From Fagopyrum homotropicum (lineage: Eukaryota; Streptophyta; Magnoliopsida; Caryophyllales; Polygonaceae): a DNA stretch of 64,000 nucleotides. The notes below the pieces were generated by a model. It saw nothing but the letters and a program-made list of their open reading frames with translations. It did no database searches and was not told the DNA's origin. The stretch spans positions 122,335,235 to 122,399,234 of the forward strand of contig BSWB01000004.1 in assembly GCA_033239125.1 (NCBI GenBank), in the 5' to 3' direction. The translations under genes and the position numbers were made by a program. Below are positions 1-10,456 of the stretch, in pieces (within the stretch, counting starts at the first letter, position 1; every line of letters starts with the position of its first letter).

Positions 1-983
1 TCAGGGTCCTACTGGGATTTAAGATTATTCTATCATCGTCTTTCCCACAACTTTCAGCCAATCACCCTAGAATCGCACAAGGAAGTTAGTCACTCATCAT
101 CATGAAAGCAATAATCATATATATGGGAAGAGAATGAATATTTGAACACAAAAACCTTAAGAACAAGGCTTCAATAACTGAATCAAATATCAAACAATTA
201 AGCGTTCCTTGGATCACAAATTCAACAAGAAATTCAAACAAAAGGGAATCTAAGAAAGTCTTACAAATCCCCTCAAAAGCTATATCCGAACTATCAATCC
301 TTCCTTGATTGATCTTCAATCTTCCTTCCTTCAAAACTCCGGAAAAATCCCTTAATTGCTGGATGCTGTCAGCCCTCTAAGCATGGTTAAACTTGTGAAA
401 AATCCAACCCTTTATATAGGAGAATTATCTTCCAAAGATAGAATATCTTAAAAAGATAATTTTCTAATAAAATATATCCATATCTCATAAATAGATCTCT
501 AAAATATATGATCTTTCTTCCAGAAATCCAGCCCAAAAATATAAGATCTCTCCTTCCAAAAATAAAAGATCTCAGCGAAATAAAATAATTCTCGCCGCGT
601 CTAGGGTGTTCGCCTCGGTCGGGGTGCTCTTCAAGATCACCTCGGTCAAGGTGGTACTGTAGTTGACCGAGGTGACTCTAAACTGAATGTGAAATCTCTC
701 AAATCAGGTCCAAAGTAAATCTTTAATCCATTTCCATGCTTCCTAAACTCCTCCTTAAGCTCCTGAATGTAGCTCCAATGACTCCTTCGTTCCTTTAGCT
801 CCAATTTTGATGCAAAATGTGCCATTTTACCTACGATTACAATGAAACTTGGTGTAAACATCGATTCCCACAAAGGTAGATGAAATGACAATATAATCAC
901 AAAATATACATCGAAACATGCAGATTATTGAAGATAAAACGTCTAAACAGGTCCCAAAATATAGACTATAATTCATGCTATCA
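1..983 (-). repeat. Element A 3' LTR, partial
   Basis: This stretch matches 16593-17574, the corresponding part of the complete A LTR, with several percent mismatches by eye. It ends in attcatgctatca, which on the minus strand is the LTR start TGATAGCATGAAT. The element reads leftward, so this is its 3' LTR, cut by the window edge. It contains a minus-strand TATATAAAG near 410-418 and a CTCGGTC palindrome cluster at 611-675 upstream of that TATA. No protein is encoded; the short open frames here are chance. Confidence 0.9.
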
Positions 984-1646
984 AAATACCCCATACTTGT
1001 CCCTTGCTTGTCCCCAAGCAAGTTCCAAATCTTAAGTACAAGATAGAATGGATTATAAGTCATGAAGATCAAATGAAAAGTATTTCAAAACATTTTTTGG
1101 TGGTGTTCTCCACTCATAGATCACTCTAAGAGAATGCTTCATGGTGTTTAAAATCAAAATATGATCAAAACATTTTATAAATATAAGAAAGTTGTTCATC
1201 TTTGCATAAAATCATAGAATGCATAATAAATCATAATTATCGAAATTAATCATGTATAATCCAGTCTAAACCACCAAGTCAATCAACAAGCTCGAGGTCT
1301 CAAGGGCTTTTCAAGAGAAGGTCAAGAAACGTGTAAGGGTGGGATGTATATACAAAACGTGATGCTAGAATCCGGGAAAAGGATCTTTACTTCACTTGCT
1401 TTGAACTTCAACATTTTTCACCAATAATCTTTGCTTATATACTTTTTTACTTTTTGGGATGCATGGACAGAGGTGCACAATAACCGAAGCCTAGGAGATC
1501 AGCAATCATCAATTTCTCGAGATGCATCAAACCCTTGATGCACATATCATGACCCGTTAGGAATATCGCTCAATCCGACTTTGACAAGACACAAACACCC
1601 GGCTATGTGAATGGTGCCGAGTTACTCATCATCATGATTGACTTCC
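984..1646 (-). other. Element A 3' noncoding segment, left of B
   Basis: This is the interior of A next to its 3' LTR. On the minus strand it ends in a purine-rich stretch, aagtatggggtattt, directly before the LTR; this is the likely plus-strand primer. Positions 1462-1646 are the conserved block also found at 3890-4085, 30751-30933 and 50097-50280. Insertion of B at 1647 cuts the segment, and it resumes at 8254. No gene is seen. Confidence 0.75.
1642..1646. repeat. Target-site duplication of element B, left copy
   Basis: The bases cttcc here repeat at 8254-8258 on the far side of B. The uninterrupted target, gacttccccaaacctatt, is still visible in B's own related interior near 4070. Confidence 0.93.
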
Positions 1647-3401
1647 TGTTCGCTCCAAACGGTGTGTGCAAGCTTTAAATTTATAACCCTAGACTTAAGC
1701 TTAAAACAAGGATGCGAACCCGCAGTGTACGGGTCAATCGTAGTAAAAGCAAGAAAATTCCAGGGGTCGATCACAGGGACTCGGTGAAACAAAGTCAATA
1801 CGGTGTGCTATATCAATTCTAACCAGAAGAGCAATTAACACAATCAAAGATGAATAAGAAGTCAATAAAGCAAACATGCAATTCTAGGGATTAAAGCATC
1901 TAGTTGTGGTTCCAACTCAAGATCTATAGATAAGCGGACAAAGCTGAGATTTTTGCGTGGGGAAGGTGTTACTAAAGTGGAGTAGATCACCGGGTAAGTC
2001 TCACTACACACTAATCCTAAACCGTAACTCCTATTACCGGGTAAGTCTCAAGGAATCAAGATAAAGAACTATAACCTCAAACTAACACACCATCTAAGGG
2101 AATAGAACCAACCTTTACCGGGTAAGTCTCAGGCTAACTCACAAAGATGGGATGGAAGCACATTCAAACCCCAATAAAGGATAAACCTTTATTACCTACA
2201 CTTATGATCGTCAATACACAAACTAAGGAATTACCGGGTAAGTCTCATCCTAAGCTTGCATTGAACCAGGAAGGTGTAATAAGAATAGGATTTAGCAAAC
2301 TCTAACACTTAACTCTCAGTTTTAGGTCGGATAAGTCACCTCGGTCAGAAGAATTCCACCCCGGCCGAGATGTTCATCAACCGAACAAGATGCTTAGGGT
2401 TAAGGTTAAAGACTCGAACTTTCAGGATCCTACTGGAATCTAAGATTATTCTATCATTGTTTTTCCCACAACCTTCAGCTAATCACCCTAGAATCGCACA
2501 AGGAAATTAGCCACTCATCATCATTATGAAAGTATTAAATATAAGGAAAGAAGGTGAATATTTGAACAAAGAAGAATTTAATGAAAAGACTTCAATAACT
2601 GAATCAAATATCACAACAAAGCGTTCCTTGGATAGCAATCCAAAAAAGACAAGACAACAATTGAGGGAATTGAAGACAATCTTACAAAACCCTTCAATAA
2701 AGCTATAAAAGCTATGAATTTCAATCTTCCTTCAACCTTCAAAAAGGTTCTTCAACTCTCCCAACTTGGAGTATGCTGCTGCTGCGTAAACGACTCTCTT
2801 GCGCTGATAGCGGATGTATGCGGGATCTAAGCACGATCGGATTTGTGGAAAATCCAACCCTTTTTATAGGAAAATAACCCTCCAAAGATAATAAATCTTA
2901 GAAAGATATTCTCCCATAAATATAGGTAAAATATATGATTCTGCATATCTCCTTCCTTCCAAGAGCCCAGCCCAAAAATATAAGATTACTTTCCAAGTTT
3001 AAAAGATCTCCTTCAAGAATAAAATATTCTCGCCGCGTCCTAGGTGTTCGCCTCGGTCGAGTCGGCGTCTCTGGATCACCTCGGTCGAGGTGAATCTGTG
3101 GTCAACCGAGGTGACTCACAACTGAATGTGAAATCTCTCAAAACTGGTCCAAAGTAAATCTTTAATCCATGGCTATGCTCCCTGGATGTAGCTCCAAATG
3201 ACTAATGACTCCTTTTGCTCCTTTTTGATGCAAAACGTACCATATTACCTGCAATTACAACGAAACTAGGTGTAGACCTCGATTCTCGCAAAGGTAGATG
3301 AAATGGTAATATAATCACATATTATACATACAAACATGCAGATTTTTGAAGATAAAACGTCCAAACAAACCCCAAAATATAGACTATAATTCATGCTATC
3401 A
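1647..3401 (-). repeat. Element B 3' LTR
   Basis: The LTR runs from TGTTCGCTCC to ATGCTATCA on the plus strand, reading TGATAGC...GCGAACA in the element's direction. It carries a minus-strand TATAAAAAG at 2860-2868. Four copies of accgggtaagtctca lie at 1989, 2036, 2117 and 2233. Palindrome clusters lie at 2337-2391 and 3042-3115, on either side of the TATA. The U5 core CCGTACACTGCGGGTTCGC is shared with the other Athila LTRs in the window. The 60-codon open frame at 2526-2708 is antisense and is repeated in the other LTR only because the LTRs are the same. Confidence 0.93.
2860..2868 (-). promoter_or_regulatory. TATA box, element B 3' LTR
   Basis: TATAAAAAG on the minus strand lies between two palindrome clusters, the usual arrangement of these LTRs. 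The duplicate in the 5' LTR is at 7712-7720. Confidence 0.6.
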
Positions 3402-3889
3402 AAATACCCCAGACTTAGCCCTTGCTTGTCCCCAAGCAAGTTCCGCATATAGAAGACAAGATAGAATGGATTATAAGTCATGAAAATCGATGAAAGGTCT
3501 TCCAAAAACATTTTTATGGTGTGCAACAATCATAGATCGCTAAGAGAATACTTCATGGAATTTAAAATCAAAATATGATCAAAACATTTTATAAATATAA
3601 GAAAGCTGTTCATCTTTGCATAAAATCATAGAATGCATAATAAGTCATAATTATCAAAATTAATCATGCATAATCCAGTTTAAACCGCTAAGTCAATCAA
3701 CAAGCTTGAGGTCTCAAGGGCTTCCCAAAAGAAAGGTCAAGAAATGTGTAGGGTAGGGATGTATGTAAGGTAATGTGGTGCTAGAATCGGGGAAAAAGAT
3801 ATACTTCACTTTCACTTTGACTTGCAACATCTTCCACCAATAAGCTTTGCTTATTTCAGACTTTTTCTTTTTACTTTACTTTTTGGGAC

Positions 3890-4085
3890 GCATGGACAGA
3901 GGTGCACAATAACCGAAGCCTGGGAGATTAGCAATCATCAATTTTTTGAGATGCATCAAACCCTTGATGCACATACCATGACCCGTTAGGAATATCGCTC
4001 AATCCGACTTTGGCAAGACACAAACACCCGGCTATGTGAATGGTGCCGAGTTACTCATCTTCATGATTGACTTCCCCAAACCTAT
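3890..4085 (-). other. Conserved 3' noncoding block, element B copy
   Basis: This is nearly the same sequence as in A (1462-1646), C (30751-30933) and D (50097-50280). It includes cggcaccattcacatagc and ggattgagcgatattcct in the element's direction. Its role is unknown. Its conservation exceeds that of the surrounding noncoding sequence. Confidence 0.7.
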
Positions 4086-4495
4086 TATTGCTTTCTAGCA
4101 CTTTCACTTCCAGCCACTTCTCAAATTTAACTCCACTTGCTTTCACCACTTCGCTTGCTTCCAAATTCCCGGATAGGTAAAGGGAGGCAAAATGTATATG
4201 AGGGGCTAAGCATGATCAAGAAGAAGAAGAAGAAGAGAATGAATTGCCTTGGTCTTTCCAAGAAGAAAGTGAGAGAACTTAACCTGCGGTGTCAACCTTC
4301 AAACTCAACATAACTTGGATAGGAACAAAGTATTAAACATGCTAATAATTTCAAACAAAGCATTTAGCAACTTAAACATATTATAAAACCTTTCAAACAC
4401 ATAAAGAATTTAAAACCAGTAAGTAAACAAGATCTTCACTGAGATCATATCCAGATAAGTAACACAAAATCGTTTTCGAAAACTCTCAGTTAACA

Positions 4496-4569
4496 CACCT
4501 CGGTCGAGGTGTTCTTGGTTCAACCGAGGTGAAACGCCTCGTTTGGCCAGAACTGACTCGGTCGAGGTC
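4496..4569 (-). promoter_or_regulatory. Palindrome cluster, element B interior
   Basis: A full CACCTCGGTCGAGGTG lies at 4496-4511, followed by the half-site ccgaggtg and degenerate copies. The arms are 7 bp with a 2-nt centre. Confidence 0.75.
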
Positions 4570-4867
4570 AAAAAAATTTTTTTTTTTTTAAAAACCATTT
4601 TTTTTTCAGTTTCGACGTTTTTCTCAATCAAATAACCTGTATGCATGTATGTAATCTCAGATAAACATATAGAAGCGAAAGTGAAGCATAATAAGATCAT
4701 AAATATCCATCAAAGTAGCATACAATCATCCATAGTCAAATAACATATCCGCATACCCCATACTTGGGACACACTGTCCCAGTGGGTCAAAATAAGTCTA
4801 AGGATAGGATACTCACCGAACATAGCTAAACTGCATGAAGAAGTAAGAAACAGCTCCCAGAAATGAC

Positions 4868-4928
4868 CATCTCGGTTGGCGAAGCACATCTCGGTCGAGG
4901 TGTTCTGACAGTACCCGAGATGTATCTC
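4868..4928 (-). promoter_or_regulatory. Palindrome cluster upstream of the missing third ORF, element B
   Basis: The motifs atctcggttgg, catctcggtcgaggtg and acccgagatg lie just past the post-pol hairpin. The position matches the cluster before the internal TATA in A, but B has no third ORF. Confidence 0.7.
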
Positions 4929-5085
4929 AGTAAAGCTCGTTTCCTCAACTTCTCGAAATTTTGTTCTTCCAGTGTAGCTCCTGAACTGTGATCCTTCCTT
5001 TTGGAATACCTGATTGTTGTCTGGAGGAAAACAAAAACAAAGCAACTATCTAAACTAAACTAGAAAAGGGAGAAGAAAGCAATAC

Positions 5086-5103
5086 CTTGGGTTGCCTCCC
5101 AAG
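5086..5103 (-). other. Post-pol hairpin, element B
   Basis: CTTGGGAGGCAACCCAAG on the minus strand forms a 6-bp stem with loop AGGCAA. It lies about 50 bp past the ORF stop, as it does past pol in A, C and D, and is preceded by the shared aagcgctt. Confidence 0.75.
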
Positions 5104-5151
5104 AAGCGCTTGGTTTAAGGTCGCTAGCTGGACCCTTCTCCATAGAATTAC

Positions 5152-6237
5152 TCAATGTACCTTGAACACCATGGAGTGCTCATCACATCCATCATAAAAT
5201 TCTTCCAAAAAGGTTCCGGTTCCTAATTTCACCGGCAAATGGTAAGATCTCCCACGTACAAGCTTGTACGGTTTGATTCTCACCGGAATCCTTCTAGCCT
5301 TCCTGCACTTCAATGGGACATAATCTAGCCTTGCGTCCCATCCTTTCCTTGATCGAGAAAACAACTTCTCGAGAATCCTAGTAGCTTCCCCATCTATAGC
5401 TTGGGGATGGTACAAGGTCCTTAGCATGCGAGGGACCCCATACTTGAACAAAAGATACTTCATCGCCTTAACGGTGAAGTGCTTGCAAACTCCACTCCTT
5501 ATAATCCAAGGAGTATCTTCTTCTAACAATTTCAAGGGAGGTTTCATCTTGATCTTAGGAGGTTCTTTCGGAAGAGACCTCCAACTCTCCGGTGCATTCC
5601 TGAAAAATTCAGAAATTTTAATAGGGATTTCAAATGAAGTAGGAGAATGTACCTCGTAAAGTTCTCCAAAGCTTGAGACAAGTTTCATGTTGGGTTGATA
5701 ATCCACCAACGAAATCTCTCTCAGTTCTGCTGGTTTTTCTTCAACTTTGACCACAATCTCAGTAATTTGGCCAAGGTTCTCTGCATCTTCTGCTTTCAGT
5801 TTTGCAGATTCTTCCATCTCGGCCGAGATCTCTTCCACTTCGACCGAGGTCTCAACAGTCAGATCGAGACCTTCCATATCCTCCTCTTCCTCAGAAGTTT
5901 CAGGAGAAATTTTGGGTTCGACCAAAGGAATGCTTGGAACGTGCAACACTTCCTTATGCTCCTCTTTCGGCTTAGCATAGGATAGAGTGCTTTCCTTGAG
6001 CTCCTCCACCTTCTTCATCAACTTCTCTAATCTTGATTCGAGAGAGTCTTCAAAAGGTTGCTCATAAATTTTTTTAGGGACATTCTTCTCATCCCATATC
6101 GCAAGTTCACGCTGAATGGTCTCTTCTCTTTCCCATTCATTGTTGAACCAATAGAAGGAGTACTTCTCCTCCAAGTACTCATAATGGTCCGCCCTAGCAC
6201 TTTGTCTTGCTATCCAGGCTGGATCAAATGTAGTCAT
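5152..6237 (-). CDS. 361-residue chimeric protein with an integrase relic
   Basis: This frame is open for 361 codons in a young element. Residues 1-95 are charged and aromatic, then probably coiled coil (SLESRLEKLMKKVEELKES). Residues 110-175 are very acidic. Residues about 245-345 align with the Athila integrase core and tail: KHF, KYGV, YHPQ, ILEK, RKGWDARLD and SYHLPVKL match SHF, KYGV, YHPQ, ILEK, RKDWSLKLD and SCHFPVEL of element C. The second catalytic Asp (SDGG in C) aligns with RSGV, so integration activity is not expected. The ATG at 6237 lies about 100 bp inside the inner primer-like site. It could be a trans-acting or packaging factor, or simply not yet decayed; the N-terminal half has no family I recognise. 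Confidence 0.75.
   Translation of the reverse strand: MTTFDPAWIARQSARADHYEYLEEKYSFYWFNNEWEREETIQRELAIWDEKNVPKKIYEQPFEDSLESRLEKLMKKVEELKESTLSYAKPKEEHKEVLHVPSIPLVEPKISPETSEEEEDMEGLDLTVETSVEVEEISAEMEESAKLKAEDAENLGQITEIVVKVEEKPAELREISLVDYQPNMKLVSSFGELYEVHSPTSFEIPIKISEFFRNAPESWRSLPKEPPKIKMKPPLKLLEEDTPWIIRSGVCKHFTVKAMKYLLFKYGVPRMLRTLYHPQAIDGEATRILEKLFSRSRKGWDARLDYVPLKCRKARRIPVRIKPYKLVRGRSYHLPVKLGTGTFLEEFYDGCDEHSMVFKVH
5815..5853 (-). promoter_or_regulatory. Palindrome pair inside the element B ORF
   Basis: The motifs atctcggccgagat and cttcgaccgaggtc lie in the segment coding for the acidic stretch (about residues 128-141). The palindrome is tolerated within coding sequence, as in the gag-pol linkers of A, C and E. 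Confidence 0.6.
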
Positions 6238-6337
6238 CGGAAATCCTGAAAACTACAAAACTCATAGAAAGAGTAGTTAGTAGCAACAGGGGCAAGTGCC
6301 CCAAAAGCAAACCGCAACCGGCTCGGTCTAGACCAAG

Positions 6338-6355
6338 TCCCCGGCAACGGCGCCA
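6338..6355 (-). other. Second, inner primer-binding-site copy, element B
   Basis: On the minus strand this reads TGGCGCCGTTGCCGGGGA, a perfect complement of a tRNA-Asp 3' end. It lies 137 bp inside the LTR-adjacent copy and is followed by the normal Athila leader (ggtctagaccgagc). It therefore looks like the ancestral site, displaced by an extra stretch. Confidence 0.75.
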
Positions 6356-6474
6356 AAAACTTGTTCTTTGGCGAAACTCTGTTCCGTTGCCGGAACGAGA
6401 GCTTTGTATGTACCTAAGAACACAAACCTGCAAGAACACTCAAGGAAAAAGATCAGTAGAAAAAGAAAGAACAG

Positions 6475-6492
6475 TCCCCGGCGACGGCGCCA
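6475..6492 (-). other. Primer-binding site, element B (tRNA-Asp)
   Basis: TGGCGCCGTCGCCGGGGA on the minus strand lies six bases inside the 5' LTR. It has one mismatch to the tRNA-Asp complement. Its position makes it the one used for minus-strand priming. Confidence 0.85.
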
Positions 6493-6498
6493 AAAACT

Positions 6499-8253
6499 TG
6501 TTCGCTCCAAACGGTGTGTGCAAGCTTTAAATTTATAACCCTAGACTTAAGCTTAAAACAAGGATGCGAACCCGCAGTGTACGGGTCAATCGTAGTAAAA
6601 GCAAGAAAATTCCAGGGGTCGATCAAAGGGACTCGGTGAAACAAAGTCAATACGGTGTGCTATATCAATTCTAACCACAAGAGCAATTAACACAATCAAA
6701 GATGAATAAGAAGTCAATAAAGCAAACATGCAATTCTAGGGATTAAAGCATCTAGTTGTGGTTCCAACTCAAGATCTATAGATAAGCGGACAAAGCTGAG
6801 ATTTTTGCGTGGGGAAGGTGTTACTAAAGTGGAGTAGATCACCGGGTAAGTCTCACTACACACTAATCCTAAACCGTAACTCCTATTACCGGGTAAGTCT
6901 CAAGGAATCAAGATAAAGAACTATAACCTCAAACTAACACACCATCTAAGGGAATAGAACCAACCTTTACCGGGTAAGTCTCAGGCTAACTCACAAAGAT
7001 GGGATGGAAGCACATTCAAACCCCAATAAAGGATAAACCTTTATTACCTACACTTATGATCGTCAATACACAAACTAAGGAATTACCGGGTAAGTCTCAT
7101 CCTAAGCTTGCATTGAACCAGGAAGGTGTAATAAGAATAGGATTTAGCAAACTCTAACACTTAACTCTCAGTTTTAGGTCGGATAAGTCACCTCGGTCAG
7201 AAGAATTCCACCCCGGCCGAGATGTTCATCAACCGAACGAGATGCTTAGGGTTAAGGTTAAAGACTCGAACTTTCAGGATCCTACTGGAATCTAAGATTA
7301 TTCTATCATTGTTTTTCCCACAACCTTCAGCTAATCACCCTAGAATCGCACAAGGAAATTAGCCACTCATCATCATTATGAAAGTATTAAATATAAGGAA
7401 AGAAGGTGAATATTTGAACAAAGAAGAATTTAATGAAAAGACTTCAATAACTGAATCAAATATCACAACAAAGCGTTCCTTGGATAGCAATCCAAAAAAG
7501 ACAAGACAACAATTGAGGGAATTGAAGACAATCTTACAAAACCCTTCAATAAAGCTATAAAAGCTATGAACTTCAATCTTCCTTCAACCTTCAAAAAGGT
7601 TCTTCAACTCTCCCAACTTGGAGTATGCTGCTGCTGCGTAAACGACTCTCTTGCGCTGATAGCGGATGTATGCGGGATCTAAGCACGATCGGATTTGTGG
7701 AAAATCCAACCCTTTTTATAGGAAAATAACCCTCCAAAGATAATAAATCTTAGAAAGATATTCTCCCATAAATATAGGTAAAATATATGATTCTGCATAT
7801 CTCCTTCCTTCCAAGAGCCCAGCCCAAAAATATAAGATTACTTTCCAAGTTTAAAAGATCTCCTTCAAGAATAAAATATTCTCGTCGCGTCCTAGGTGTT
7901 CGCCTCGGTCGAGTCGGCGTCTCTGGATCACCTCGGTCGAGGTGAATCTGTGGTCAACCGAGGTGACTCACAACTGAATGTGAAATCTCTCAAAACTGGT
8001 CCAAAGTAAATCTTTAATCCATGGCTATGCTCCCTGGATGTAGCTCCAAATGACTAATGACTCCTTTTGCTCCTTTTTGATGCAAAACGTACCATATTAC
8101 CTGCAATTACAACGAAACTAGGTGTAGACCTCGATTCTCGCAAAGGTAGATGAAATGGTAATAGAATCACATATTATACATACAAACATGCAGATTTTTG
8201 AAGATAAAACGTCCAAACAAACCCCAAAATATAGACTATAATTCATGCTATCA
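6499..8253 (-). repeat. Element B 5' LTR
   Basis: This LTR is the same length (1755 bp) as 1647-3401 and nearly the same sequence. Differences I saw include cacagg/caaagg, ccagaag/ccacaag, gaacaag/gaacgag, gaattt/gaactt, cgccgcg/cgtcgcg and atataat/atagaat. A TATA lies at 7712-7720 on the minus strand. Palindrome clusters lie at 7189-7243 and 7894-7967. Confidence 0.93.
7712..7720 (-). promoter_or_regulatory. TATA box, element B 5' LTR
   Basis: TATAAAAAG on the minus strand is the likely core promoter of the B genomic transcript. It has an upstream palindrome cluster (7894-7967) and a downstream one (7189-7243). Confidence 0.65.
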
Positions 8254-8258
8254 CTTCC
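8254..8258. repeat. Target-site duplication of element B, right copy
   Basis: The bases cttcc match 1642-1646. Sequence of A resumes here. Confidence 0.93.
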
Positions 8259-9015
8259 CCAAACCTATTTGTTTCTTTCTAACTTCCATCCAACATCTCA
8301 ACTTTTCTTTTACTTCCTTTTCACTTGCTTGCTTCCAAATTCCCGGATAGGTAAAGGGAGACAAATATGTATATGAGGGGCTAAGCATGATCAAGAAGAA
8401 GAAGAGAAGATAATGAATTGCCTTAATCATCCCAGGAAGAAAGTGATAGAACTTATCATGTGGTGTCAACCTTCAAATTCAACATAATTTGGATAAAAAC
8501 AAAGTATTAAACATGCCAAAATTTCAAACAAAGCACTTAGCAACTTAAACATATCATAAAACCTTTCAATCATATAAAGATTTCAAAACCAATCTGCAAA
8601 CAAAATCTTCACTGAGGTCATATCCAGATAAGAAGCACAAAAATCGTTTCGAAAACTGTTTCAGTCAAACCACCTCGGTTGAGATGTTCTAAGTCAACCG
8701 AGGTACTGCACCTCGATTGGTCAGAATCACTTCGGTGGAGGTCATAAACTTTTTTTTCTTAACCAGCTTTTGACGTTTTTCTCAATCAGATAACCTGTAT
8801 GCATGCATGTAGTCTTAGATAAACACATAGAGTATGATAAAACAGTAATATCCGATAGAGTCATACAAGCATACACATAAGTCATATAAATACATCCAAA
8901 TACCCCATACTTGGGACACATTGTCCCAATGGGTCAAAATTAGTCTGAAAAAAATGTACTCACCGGACATAAGCTGAGATGCATAATAAATAAATAAAAG
9001 AAATCCCTGCAAGCT
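8254..9015 (-). other. Element A 3' noncoding segment, right of B
   Basis: This is the region downstream of A's third ORF. It includes the conserved attcccggataggtaaaggga near 8338 (also near 4168, 30640 and 49997) and a degenerate palindrome cluster at 8670-8743. The small open frames are chance. Confidence 0.7.
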
Positions 9016-10371
9016 CTAGTCCTGTACTGCCGGTGGTGGTGGTGGATATGGCATGTACGAGTGCTGAGATGGATCAAAGGGGTAGCCCATAGTGTGCTGG
9101 AACTGTATCTCTAACATCCGGCGCTGGTAGTGCTGACTCTCCCTCATCTCCAACATATCTAAGGATAAAGCGGCGTAAGAGTCGATCATGTGATCCATCA
9201 GCTCGTCTATCCGTCGGTGAGCTACGGGATCCCGCAGTTTGCGGACTCTGCGCCTGGCAGGACGTGATGGTGGTACAGCTGCCTCCTCCTCAGTCTCCTC
9301 GTCGTCCAGATCGACGACTGGTATGCTAGGACCGGCTGTGTCTGTCCCTGTATCCATGGAAGCACCGCCATCGTCCTCCTCAGCCTCCTCCTGTGCCCGT
9401 GCTGCTGCGTCTCTAGCGTCCTCAATTTACGGGGTCCATGCAGTGGACCAGTACTGAGGGTCGTAAACCAAAAACTGAGACGACCACTTAATACCCTGAG
9501 GCGCTGTCTGCTCCCAAGGCATCGCCACATATAACATAATAAGTCCACGAGGAACCAGAATCCTCCTAGTGATCATCTCCTGCAGCCCTAGCGGCTTGGC
9601 AGCCGCCACTAGTGTACAAGCACTCAGATCCAACCCCATCTCAGTAGCTAAATGAGTCACTAAACCTCCACAGCAGATGTCCCCCTTCGCCTTGGCCTTG
9701 ATCTTGTGCAGATCCTCAGCCAACATAGTACCGAAATCAGGCACGCCCCCAGTCACCATGCAAAATAAACTCAAGAGCTCCCCCTGTCTCACCTTGTGGG
9801 GCGTCTCAGTACACGCCAGAAGTGTCTCACTGAATATCCTGTGGGCAAGTCTGAAGGCGAGTTGGAAGATGATCCGCTCCCTGGAATCTCCAGGTCTCCA
9901 CCTGTCAGCATGATCAACTACATGAGCTATCTGTCCCCAGAACTGGCGAGCTACAGCTCGAGAGGGGAAATCAGTAACTGTCGGGGTCGGGAAGCCGAAG
10001 ATGTCTCTCCACTGATCCATCGGTACTAGATAATTCCGGTTCAGCAACCGGTACTTGATGGCTTGCTTTGCAGGCAGGTGAGTCACAGTGCTCACAAACT
10101 CTAGTGTGGGCTCGAGGTAGGCTGGAGCTCTGATCTCCATGAACTGCTCCAGCCCGACCATCGAGACCATCCGTCTCAGATCATCTACAACGTCCAAACA
10201 GTCAAAAGTAAGAATGTCCAAAAAGTGCGGTGCAATCACTGGACGTGTACAGATGCGGGCGTAGTCGACCTGATGACGCTCGTGGATCACCGGTATAGAA
10301 GGTCGAGAAGAAAAAGAAGAAGGGGAAGATCTATCCCTCAGGACAAGCTGTCTTTCAGATCTAGAACTCAT
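9016..10371 (-). pseudogene. Element A third ORF (ATHILA-type, env position), one stop
   Basis: The frame starts at the ATG at 10371 and is open to a TAA at 9427-9429. It continues in the same frame to 9016, so one nonsense change separates 314 and 113 residues. The N terminus is Ser/Arg-rich. The body (residues about 25-310) aligns with the C and D third ORFs through SIPVIHE, IFGFP, DRWRPGDS, LAHRIFSETL, CTETPHK, GGLVTHLA, LDLSACT and AMPWE. The C-terminal part ends in a proline run before its stop, as in C. There is no signal peptide or membrane segment, so an envelope role is doubtful. A TATA box lies 438 bp upstream. It resembles the plant ATHILA ORF family; function unknown. Confidence 0.8.
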
Positions 10372-10388
10372 TCTCTCTCTCTGTCAGA

Positions 10389-10456
10389 TCACCTCGGTTG
10401 CCCTGACAATTCTCAAGAACACCTCGGCTGAGGCGCAGATCGACTGGACCGAGGTA
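10389..10456 (-). promoter_or_regulatory. Palindrome cluster just upstream of the A third ORF
   Basis: Copies are cacctcggttg, cacctcggctgagg and gaccgaggt. It is the downstream member of the pair around the internal TATA. Confidence 0.7.

Larger units (their letters stand above)
3402..5085 (-). other. Element B 3' noncoding region
   Basis: This 1.7-kb stretch separates B's ORF from its 3' LTR. It holds a primer-like purine stretch at the LTR edge, the conserved 3' block at 3890-4085, palindrome clusters at 4496-4569 and 4868-4928, and a T-run near 4573-4590. Short open frames at 4410-5045 have no recognisable content. The third ORF present in A, C and D is missing. Confidence 0.7.
1647..8253 (-). 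mobile_element. Element B: non-autonomous Athila-related LTR retrotransposon
   Basis: This is a complete 6.6-kb element with two 1755-bp LTRs (1647-3401 and 6499-8253), a tRNA-Asp primer site and a 5-bp duplication. By eye I count about six LTR differences, so it is young. It has no gag, protease, RT, RNase H or usable integrase; its only long frame is 5152-6237. It must depend on enzymes from a relative. It lies in the 3' noncoding region of A in the same orientation and shares LTR type and palindromes with A. Confidence 0.93.

Noticed and set aside
2526..2708. A 60-codon open frame, found again at 7378-7560
   Set aside because: It lies antisense within the two LTRs of B. It is repeated only because the LTRs are the same, and it has no family resemblance.
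6338..6492. Possible tRNA gene because of the strong tRNA-Asp match
   Set aside because: Only the 18-nt complement of the tRNA 3' end is present, as a primer-binding site; no cloverleaf is possible.
9222..9548. A 108-codon minus-strand frame overlapping the A third ORF
   Set aside because: It is out of frame with the conserved homologue and is a shadow across the nonsense codon.
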